A DNA stretch of 20,293 nucleotides from a virus, in IMG/VR virus record IMGVR_UViG_3300027970_000172, positions 1 through 20,293 of that record; one strand, written 5' to 3'. Both the position numbers and the translations under genes were made by a program. The notes under the pieces were generated by a model that was not told the origin of the DNA, did not search any database, and saw only the letters and a program-made list of their open reading frames with translations. The number at the start of each line of letters is the position of its first letter. The stretch's first letter is position 1. Of the stretch, positions 1 through 5,160 are shown piece by piece.

Positions 1-400
1 CGGCCAGGGAATCGGGCAACGCCAGCGGATGGGTGTTGGTGCCGGCCTCCACCAGATCCAACTGCACCCGCGCCACGCCGCCCTCGGCACTCGACAGCGC
101 GCTGCTGAAGCCCTGCACGCACACCGCTACCAGGCCATAGGTCGGATGCGTCAAGAGCCCGCTGCCGGAGGCCTCCAGCGCGGCCAGCAGCACCGCCAGA
201 TCGCGATCGTAATTCGGCCCGACCAGCACCGCCTCGATGGCGTAGGTGCGGGCCTTGCGGCCGAGGTCCTCGGCGTAGGGGATGTCGCGCAACGGGTATT
301 CGTGCACGGCGATGCGCCGCCCGCCCTGGCGGGTGTCTTTGGCGACGAAGAAACGCGCCCCGCGGAAGCTGGCCGGCAGCAGGCGGTCGCGCCAGCTCAT
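1..400 (-). CDS. N: Mu N-like DNA circularisation / tail protein, N-terminal part (runs off the window)
   Basis: Translation of the minus strand from the ATG at 400 gives 133 residues open to the window edge. It starts MSWRDRLLPASFRGARFFV and continues RRIAVHEYPLRDIPYAEDLGRKARTYAI, then VLVGPNYDRDLAVLLAALEASGSGLLTHPTYGLVAVCVQGF. This is the N-terminal domain of the Mu gpN / DNA circularisation family (SWRDRLxPASFRGVxFxV, E(Y/F)PxRDxPYxEDLGR, LxHPxxG). In Mu N is a tail/baseplate-associated protein. The start overlaps the tape measure TGA as ATGA. The C-terminal part is outside the window. Confidence 0.95.
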   Translation of the reverse strand, partial: MSWRDRLLPASFRGARFFVAKDTRQGGRRIAVHEYPLRDIPYAEDLGRKARTYAIEAVLVGPNYDRDLAVLLAALEASGSGLLTHPTYGLVAVCVQGFSSALSSAEGGVARVQLDLVEAGTNTHPLALPDSLA

Positions 401-2430
401 CAGAGGCCCCCCATGGTCGGACCGCGCTGGTCGGCGCTGGCGGCGATCTCCACCGGGCCGGTGGCACTCACCCCGGTGACCTGCGCCGGGCCGGTGACGC
501 GCACCGTGATGGTGCCGTTGATGTTCTGTAACTGGTTGGCGGCGGACTGCATGGTGTTGGCCGCACTCTGGGCCGCGTCCGCCGCTTGCTGTTGGGTCTG
601 CGCCGCGGTGCCGTGCTGTTGGGCGGCGGTGCTCTGGGTCTGCGCGGCGCTCGCCTGGGTCTGCGCGGCGGTGGTTTGCGCCTGGGCGGCGGCGGGGTCG
701 GGGGTGAGGGTGGGGACGGCCGGGCCGAGGTTGACCTTGCCGATGGGCTCCCAGCGCTGGGCGTTGGCGTCCGGGGTGACCGCCGCCGCGCGCCGCACCT
801 GCGCGGTATGCTCCTCCAGTTGGGCGGTGGTATTGCCCAAGCGCGCCAGCACGTAGCGCACCCCGGAATCGATGCCGTCCATGAACTTGGTGCCTTGGGT
901 CGCGCGGTTGGTGGCGTAGCCGGCCGCGCCGCCGACCGCCAGCGCCGCACCGCCCCAGCCCAACAGCCCCAGCGCGCCGACATTGCCGATGGCCCGGCCG
1001 AAGCCTTGCGCGCCCGCCTTGGTACCCGCTGCGCCACCCGCTTTGTCGGCCGACTTGCCGCCGCCGTCCGGGCCGTCGATCCCGCCGCCCGGCCAGTTGG
1101 TCACAAACACCTTCACCACCCCGGTGGCCGCGTCCAGCAGTCCACCGCCCGGTGCGCCCTGGCCGCCCTTGCCGCCCTTGCCGCCGAACAGGAAGCCCAG
1201 CGTCTTGGCCGTGAGGGCGATCCCGGCAATCGCCGCGCCCGCCGCCACCAGGCCCGCGGCGATCTGGCCGCCGATCAACACCAGCCGCTCGTTGGCCTGC
1301 ACCCACGCGCCCACCTTGCCGATGACCGCGTTCAGGTCATTGAGCAGCGGCTTGGCCCACTCCACCAGCGGGCCGGCCAGCAGTGCCGCAACGGTCTCGA
1401 TGGTCCCCATCAGGGACCCCCAGATGTTCTTGGTGTCGCCCAGAATCTCTTTCACCCGCTGTTGCAGGTTGGCCTGCTTGGCGAGCTCCGCGGTCCCCGC
1501 TGCCAGTCCACTGGCGCCGATCTTCACCACCTCCCCGCCGACCGACGAAATCCCGGAATCCGCCCCGAACAGATCGTTGAGGACCTTCAGCCGCTCCTCC
1601 GGGTTGAGCTTGCGCAGCTTCTCCAACTGCGCCATAAAGTGCTGAAGCCCCTTGTGCTGGCCGGTCTTCTTGTCCACGAAGTCGAGCGTGATACCAAACT
1701 TCTTCAGGCCCTTGTTGGCCTCATCGACCGTCTCGCGGTCCATCGACTTCATCAGCATCGAGCCAAAGGCGGTGCCGGTCACCTCCGCGGAGTTGGTGAT
1801 CTTGTTGAGCATCGAGTACAGGACGGTCAGCGATTGGCTCGCCTCCAGCCCTTGGATGTTGGTGGCCTTGATGCCGGCCGCCGAGCGCGCAAAGGTCATC
1901 TCCATGTCCGCGACGCTACTGCCGATCTTGGTCGCGCGCTGGATCACATCCAGGAACGGCATCATGTCCTTGGCGGCGACGCCGGAGCTCGCGCGCAGAT
2001 TGGTGGTGCTCTTGGCAATCGCCTCGTAGTTCTGCTTGGTCACGATTCCCAGATAGGCGGTCGAATCGCCCAGCCCATCGAGGATGTCTTGCACTGTCGC
2101 GCCGCCCGACAACATCACGTCGAACATGCGGTAAAAATCATTGGTGGTGCCCGGCAGCGTGGAGCCCAGGCGCAGCGCCTCGGCACTCAGCGCTTTGAAG
2201 GTCTCCGGCACCTTCCCGCTGCTGTCCATCAGCGTGGCGCGCAACCGCGTCGCCCCCTCGTCCAGGTCCGCATAGGCGCGGATCATCGGCGCCATCCCGG
2301 CCGCCAGCCCGGCCGCCAGCGCGCCCGCCTTGACGCCGATCGCGTCGAGGTTGGCGGCCAGCGTCCGCGCCGGACCGCTTGCGCGATCCACCAGCGAGAC
2401 GATAATGCCAAGGGTCAGGGCTGAACTCAC
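400..2430 (-). CDS. Tail tape measure protein
   Basis: A 676-residue protein that sets tail length. The N-terminal third matches phage tape measure proteins: SLVDRASGPARTLAANLD (a common opening), then AYADLDEGATRLRATLMDSSG, then AEALRLGSTLPGTTNDF and GLGDSTAYLGIVTKQN (TP901-type core). Two hydrophobic Gly/Ala-rich stretches lie in the middle (about 390-420 and 490-515), the second after a very Gly-rich linker. The C-terminal 100 residues hold Ala/Gln heptad-like repeats and a small beta end. The GTG at 2430 (VSSALTLG) is chosen because the family opening starts there and AGGTTA precedes it; the in-frame ATG at 2517 adds 29 residues unlike the family and lies inside the opposite-strand ORF. 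At about 0.15 nm per residue the tail would be near 100 nm. The stop overlaps N as ATGA. Confidence 0.92.
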   Translation of the reverse strand: MSSALTLGIIVSLVDRASGPARTLAANLDAIGVKAGALAAGLAAGMAPMIRAYADLDEGATRLRATLMDSSGKVPETFKALSAEALRLGSTLPGTTNDFYRMFDVMLSGGATVQDILDGLGDSTAYLGIVTKQNYEAIAKSTTNLRASSGVAAKDMMPFLDVIQRATKIGSSVADMEMTFARSAAGIKATNIQGLEASQSLTVLYSMLNKITNSAEVTGTAFGSMLMKSMDRETVDEANKGLKKFGITLDFVDKKTGQHKGLQHFMAQLEKLRKLNPEERLKVLNDLFGADSGISSVGGEVVKIGASGLAAGTAELAKQANLQQRVKEILGDTKNIWGSLMGTIETVAALLAGPLVEWAKPLLNDLNAVIGKVGAWVQANERLVLIGGQIAAGLVAAGAAIAGIALTAKTLGFLFGGKGGKGGQGAPGGGLLDAATGVVKVFVTNWPGGGIDGPDGGGKSADKAGGAAGTKAGAQGFGRAIGNVGALGLLGWGGAALAVGGAAGYATNRATQGTKFMDGIDSGVRYVLARLGNTTAQLEEHTAQVRRAAAVTPDANAQRWEPIGKVNLGPAVPTLTPDPAAAQAQTTAAQTQASAAQTQSTAAQQHGTAAQTQQQAADAAQSAANTMQSAANQLQNINGTITVRVTGPAQVTGVSATGPVEIAASADQRGPTMGGL
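596..700. repeat. 21-bp imperfect tandem repeat in the tape measure gene
   Basis: About five units of 21 bp (starting at 596, 617, 638, 659 and 680), each near GTCTGCGCGGCG plus 9 variable bases, coding seven-residue blocks of the form A-A-Q-T-Q-x-x. The blocks form an Ala/Gln helical stretch in the tape measure protein, TTAAQTQASAAQTQSTAA and onward. Unit number changes in multiples of seven residues would keep helix phase and change tail length slightly. Confidence 0.75.
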
Positions 2431-2439
2431 GGGTAACCT

Positions 2440-2652
2440 ATGCTGCGCTTCATTCGCTACGGACTCGTGCTCATCTGGGCACTCCCACTGGCGTTCTTTC
2501 TGCCCCAGACCCACCACCTCGATGAGGCCCTGGGGCTGCTGGTCGGCTGGAGCGTCTTCACGCTGGTGCTGGCCATCATGATCGGCCTGGCCGGACTGAT
2601 CGGCGATGCCCTGTTAGGGCGCCGCGGCGAGCAGGGCCGTCGGTTGGGGTGA
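2440..2652 (+). CDS. Probable small two-helix membrane protein on the opposite strand (moron candidate)
   Basis: A 70-residue protein with two likely membrane helices, about residues 5-22 (IRYGLVLIWALPLAFFL) and 31-58 (LGLLVGWSVFTLVLAIMIGLAG and on), split by the polar loop PQTHHLDE and ended by a basic tail RRGEQGRR. This clean positive-flanked hydrophobic pattern differs from the Arg/His/Gln-rich chance frames elsewhere on the plus strand. It sits in the only place where the minus-strand genes leave room, diverging from the tape measure gene with 9 nt between starts and converging on the GpE-like frame. I see no good Shine-Dalgarno or promoter. By analogy it could be an independently expressed phage gene, for example in exclusion or lysis, but no family is recognised. 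It may not be real. Confidence 0.45.
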   Translation: MLRFIRYGLVLIWALPLAFFLPQTHHLDEALGLLVGWSVFTLVLAIMIGLAGLIGDALLGRRGEQGRRLG

Positions 2653-2710
2653 CGCAGGAACCCCAACGGGCGGCCACCGGGCCTGTTGGGGTTCGTTCCT
2701 CACCCCAACC
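2642..2710. repeat. Nested perfect inverted repeats between convergent stops
   Basis: Four related 9-mers occur in order: GGTTGGGGT (2642-2650), AACCCCAAC (2659-2667), GTTGGGGTT (2685-2693) and ACCCCAACC (2702-2710). The first and fourth are exact reverse complements, as are the second and third, so one hairpin nests inside another; neighbouring copies can also pair as two side-by-side hairpins. The array begins in the last codons of the plus-strand ORF and ends at the stop codon of the GpE-like frame. It could act as a bidirectional transcription end or an RNA-stabilising element. There is no T-run, so a classical intrinsic terminator is not shown. Confidence 0.8.
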
Positions 2711-3104
2711 TACGCCCCCGCCCACCGCCCGGCCTCCCCATGCCAGGCCAGCAACTCACTGACCTCCAGCTCCAGCAACTCGGACGGCGGCCAGTGAAAC
2801 ACCCCCGCCAAATCCGCGCTCAGGGCACGCCAGTTGGCTGGGCACCCGGCAAAAAATCCGCCACCGCCTGGCCCAGCCGGGTGAAGTCGCCGGCATCGAG
2901 CTGATCCACCTCCTTGGGCGTCAGCCCGGCCAGGGAGCCGATCAGCGCCGCGGTCTTGCCCACGTCGCCTTGGGCCGCATCGAGCAGCTTCAGATCCTTC
3001 ACCCGCGGGCGGCGCAGCGTCAGGTACGTGACCTCCTCGCCGTGCGCCTGGATCGGATAGGCCAGGGTCAGCCCCGTCTCTTGGTCGTTCGCTTGGTCGC
3101 TCAT
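2710..3104 (-). CDS. Predicted -1 frameshift fusion: gp41-like chaperone joined to P2 GpE-like extension
   Basis: Reading starts at 3104, slips -1 at T TTT TTG (2856-2850) and continues from GCC at 2850 to the TAG at 2710-2712. The product would be about 131 residues: 85 from the chaperone frame plus 46. The extension has ADLAGVFHWPPSELLELEVS and ELLAWHGEA, a clear match to the P2 GpE / E' layout (DIAxIFHWPPSxxxxMxLxELxxWHxxA). In P2 the E+E' fusion is made by the same kind of slip. The extension has no good ribosome site or start codon of its own near the motif, which supports fusion. The long and short forms together recruit tube and tape measure proteins in related phages. Confidence 0.85.
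2820..3104 (-). CDS. Mu gp41-like tail assembly chaperone (short, unshifted product)
   Basis: A 94-residue tail assembly protein of the Mu gp41/phage TAC type. Its core (ETGLTLAYPIQAHGEEVTYLTLRRPRVKDL, then AALIGSLAGLTPKEVDQLDAGDFTRL) matches the family: L-x-x-PI-x-x-xG-E-x-V-x-x-L-x-LRxP-x-x-xDL followed by a helical I-x-x-L-x-G-L-x-x-x-x-x-x-L-x-x-D-F/Y segment. These proteins bind the tape measure protein during tube assembly and are not in the finished virion. The final residues after Phe84 are read through a slippery T TTT TTG; most ribosomes should end at TGA 2820-2822. It lies between the tube and tape measure genes, as expected. Confidence 0.9.
   Translation of the reverse strand: MSDQANDQETGLTLAYPIQAHGEEVTYLTLRRPRVKDLKLLDAAQGDVGKTAALIGSLAGLTPKEVDQLDAGDFTRLGQAVADFLPGAQPTGVP
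2823..2847 (-). promoter_or_regulatory. Candidate frameshift-stimulating hairpin
   Basis: Starting 2 nt after the slippery site, GGGTGC (2847-2842) can pair with GTGCCC (2828-2823) using two G-U pairs. CCAG (2841-2838) then pairs with CTGG (2833-2830) around the loop CCAA, with one bulged C. If only the inner stem persists under the ribosome, the spacer is 8 nt, in the usual range. It ends exactly before the chaperone TGA. Confidence 0.5.
2850..2856 (-). promoter_or_regulatory. Slippery heptamer T TTT TTG for -1 programmed frameshift
   Basis: The minus strand reads GA-T-TTT-TTG in the chaperone frame. This is an X-XXY-YYZ heptamer with both tRNAs able to re-pair after a 1-base slip (TTT TTG to TTT TTT). 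It is the only run of six T in this gene. The -1 frame stays open to 2710 and codes the GpE-like motif. Confidence 0.88.
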
Positions 3105-3469
3105 AACTGTTCCTCAATCGACATCCCGCCAAATTTCACCTTCACCCCACCGTCGCCATCTTGCAGGTCCACCGCCGACTCGCACCAGGCGTGCCGCAGC
3201 ACGTAGGTCTTGCCGGTGTCGAGCTCCACCGTCACCGTGGCATCGGTGATCTGGTTGAGCGCGATCAGGGACAAGTCGGCGGTATCGGCCAGCGTGCCCT
3301 CCACGCTCGGGGCCACCGTCTCCTCGCTGAAGCCCCACACCTGGGCGCCCACCACCGGCTTGCGGCTGGTGCCGCCGATGCCGGCGACCGTAATCCCGGT
3401 TTTAGCGCGCAGTAAGGTGCCGTTCACATACACCCAAAACCGCCCGCTCGTCTGATAGCCGTTCGCCAT
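3101..3469 (-). CDS. M: Mu M-like tail tube protein
   Basis: A 122-residue tail tube subunit of the Mu gpM type. Visible features are RFWVYVNGTLLRAKTGITVAGIGGTSRKPVVGAQ (about 10-43), GFSEETVAPSVEGTL (about 46-60), a central D-x-x-L-I-A-L-N-Q-I-TDATVTVELDTGKTY stretch and the ending VKVKFGGMSIEEQ (family: x-V-x-F-x-G-x-x-x-E). It directly follows the sheath, the fixed order in contractile tails. It has the strongest ribosome site seen here, AGGAGG at 3475-3480, overlapping the L stop, in keeping with a high-copy protein. Its TGA overlaps the next ATG as ATGA. Confidence 0.93.
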   Translation of the reverse strand: MANGYQTSGRFWVYVNGTLLRAKTGITVAGIGGTSRKPVVGAQVWGFSEETVAPSVEGTLADTADLSLIALNQITDATVTVELDTGKTYVLRHAWCESAVDLQDGDGGVKVKFGGMSIEEQL

Positions 3470-3478
3470 GAGAACCTC

Positions 3479-4948
3479 CTACAACCGAAACTGCACGGCC
3501 GCGGCAAAGACGCGGAACTGGTTGACCAGGTTGGGCGGCAACAACGCATTCACCCGGTTCGGATCGCTGCCGCTACGCACCACCTGCAAGCCCTCGGCGA
3601 AGCCGGCCGCATCCTCCACCAAGCCGGCCTCCTCCAGATCCCGGAACAGCGCAATGAGCTCGGCGCGGATCAGCCGCGGCGTCGCAATCGCCTGTCCCGG
3701 CCCGAAGCGCGTGCCGTCATCGGCCAACTTGTGGCGCGGAAAGCGGGTGGCGATGCGCGCGCGCACCGCATAGCGGATGTAATCGGCCGTCCACTTGGTC
3801 TCCAAGTCCAGCAGCGCGGTATCGGCCACCCCGCCGGGCGTCCCCTGATAGGTGGTGATCACCCGCTCCAGGTAGGCCACCCCATCCGCGCCATAGATCA
3901 CCGTCGAGATGCCGTGATGCAGCAGCAGATCGCGCTCGGTACGGCTAAAGCGCTGCTCGACCGCCGGCGCCAGGAACCCCGGCAGGGCGAGTGATTGCAG
4001 CGGCCGGGCCGGATCGATCGACCCGTAATACTCACAGACCCCGGCCCAGGCCGCCGCCGCCTCGGCCGGCAGCGACGGCGAGCCGGCGGTGCCGAGCAGG
4101 CTCAGATGCGGCGAGTTGCGCGCATCCCCCAGCGCGATCAGTGCCGCGTGGGTGCCCGACACCGCGGCGAACCCATGGCCGGTGCGCTGCTCCAGCGGTC
4201 CCCAGCGCGAGTCCAGTTCGCTCTCCAAGGCTGCCAGATTGGTCGCATCGGTCCACGGCATCACCAGCGTGTAGAAGGGTTCCCCGGCGATTGCCGCCAG
4301 CGCATCCGTCACCGACGGATTTCCGGTACCGGAAACTCCAGCGGCCACCACCACCGTCAACCCGGCCGGCAGCGCCTCGCCCACCGCATACCCGATGCGC
4401 AGATCAATCCCGTTGCCGACCTCGCCCTTGTGGCGTGCCGTCACCGTCACCACCCCGGCGGCGGCGCTCGCCGTCACCGGCAGATCGCTCTGGCCATTGA
4501 TCGCCGCGGCCAGCGCCGTCGCGGTCGTCGCCACGGCTTGCCCGGTATCCACCGCCACCGCCAGCCGGGTGCCGGCCACCCACAGCGCCAGAGTTCCCGG
4601 CCCCGTCGACACCGTGCTCACCGTCACCGTCCAGGTGGCCGCCACCCCGCCGGCCCCATCCTCCAAGGCCACCGCCCACACCTCGCGATACTGGCCCGGC
4701 CCGGCGAACAGCGCCGCGCCCATCCGCGCCAGCATCGACCCGCGGCCGAAGTAGGTCTCGGCCTGGGCCGCGCGGGTGATCATCGTCGGCACCTCGGCCG
4801 CCACCGTGCCGGTCGCCAGCCGCTGACCCATCAGCAGGATGCGCCGATCCGGGATCGGCAGGCCGCCGACCGCGCGCGACGCATCGATCTCGATGTACTG
4901 CCCCGGCGTGCGCAGATCTAAAGGAATGTTCAGGCTCAGATCGCCCAT
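3479..4948 (-). CDS. L: Mu L-like contractile tail sheath protein
   Basis: A 489-residue sheath subunit. It begins with IPLDLRTPGQYIEIDASRA (family IPxxxRxPGxYxEID), then LPIPDRRILLMGQR and the AETYFGRGSMLARMGAALF segment at about 63-81. Strong family signatures follow: PFYTLVMPWTDATNLAALE (about 227-245), RDLLLHHGISTVIYGADGVAYLERVITTY (about 341-369), DIETKWTADYIRYAVRAR-like sequence near 382-399, and the C-terminal DPNRVNALLPPNLVNQFRVFAA. Presence of a sheath shows the particle has a contractile, myovirus-type tail. The length is normal. It starts 3 nt after the DUF2635 gene; its TAG is merged with the Shine-Dalgarno of the next gene. Confidence 0.95.
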   Translation of the reverse strand: MGDLSLNIPLDLRTPGQYIEIDASRAVGGLPIPDRRILLMGQRLATGTVAAEVPTMITRAAQAETYFGRGSMLARMGAALFAGPGQYREVWAVALEDGAGGVAATWTVTVSTVSTGPGTLALWVAGTRLAVAVDTGQAVATTATALAAAINGQSDLPVTASAAAGVVTVTARHKGEVGNGIDLRIGYAVGEALPAGLTVVVAAGVSGTGNPSVTDALAAIAGEPFYTLVMPWTDATNLAALESELDSRWGPLEQRTGHGFAAVSGTHAALIALGDARNSPHLSLLGTAGSPSLPAEAAAAWAGVCEYYGSIDPARPLQSLALPGFLAPAVEQRFSRTERDLLLHHGISTVIYGADGVAYLERVITTYQGTPGGVADTALLDLETKWTADYIRYAVRARIATRFPRHKLADDGTRFGPGQAIATPRLIRAELIALFRDLEEAGLVEDAAGFAEGLQVVRSGSDPNRVNALLPPNLVNQFRVFAAAVQFRL

Positions 4949-4951
4949 CGC

Positions 4952-5149
4952 TTAACCCTCTTTGGTGTCTTTGACCGGGCGCGGCGCGGCGCTCGGCGCC
5001 GCGCCCAGCACGATCGCCCCGGCTTTGAGATGGCGCTGCCAGTAGCTCGACCACTCCACCGTCTCGCCCGCCGCCGCCAGTGCGCGGCCATGCGGGTGCA
5101 GCACCCGGTGCGCGGGGTCGCCGCTGGGGCGAATGAATTGCGTCGTCAT
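4952..5149 (-). CDS. Mu gp38-like DUF2635 small tail protein
   Basis: A 65-residue protein just before the tail sheath, the usual DUF2635 position in Mu-like phages. Family features are FIRPSGDPAHRVLHPHGRALAAAGETV followed by WSSYWQRHLKAGAIVL (family: SxYWxRRLxDGDV). The ATG at 5149 is chosen because GAGGGATC lies just upstream and because the family starts with a short run before the FV/FI-RP motif; a longer in-frame start at 5257 would run into the spike gene and looks non-coding. Its function in tail assembly is unknown. It ends 3 nt before L. Confidence 0.8.
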   Translation of the reverse strand: MTTQFIRPSGDPAHRVLHPHGRALAAAGETVEWSSYWQRHLKAGAIVLGAAPSAAPRPVKDTKEG

Positions 5150-5160
5150 CGTCAGATCCC

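Noticed and set aside
586-2424. 612-residue open frame on the plus strand opposite the tape measure gene
   Set aside because: Rich in Arg, His, Gln and Gly with no domain pattern; it is antisense to a clear tape measure gene and reflects high GC with few stop codons.
2457-2666. 69-residue minus-strand frame in the gap before the tape measure gene
   Set aside because: Ser/Pro/Arg-rich with no motif and antisense to a more convincing hydrophobic plus-strand ORF.
2710-3132. 140-residue minus-strand frame as a gene of its own
   Set aside because: Only its last 46 residues look like a protein (GpE-like); the earlier part is the shifted reading of the gp41-like gene. It is better explained as a -1 frameshift extension.
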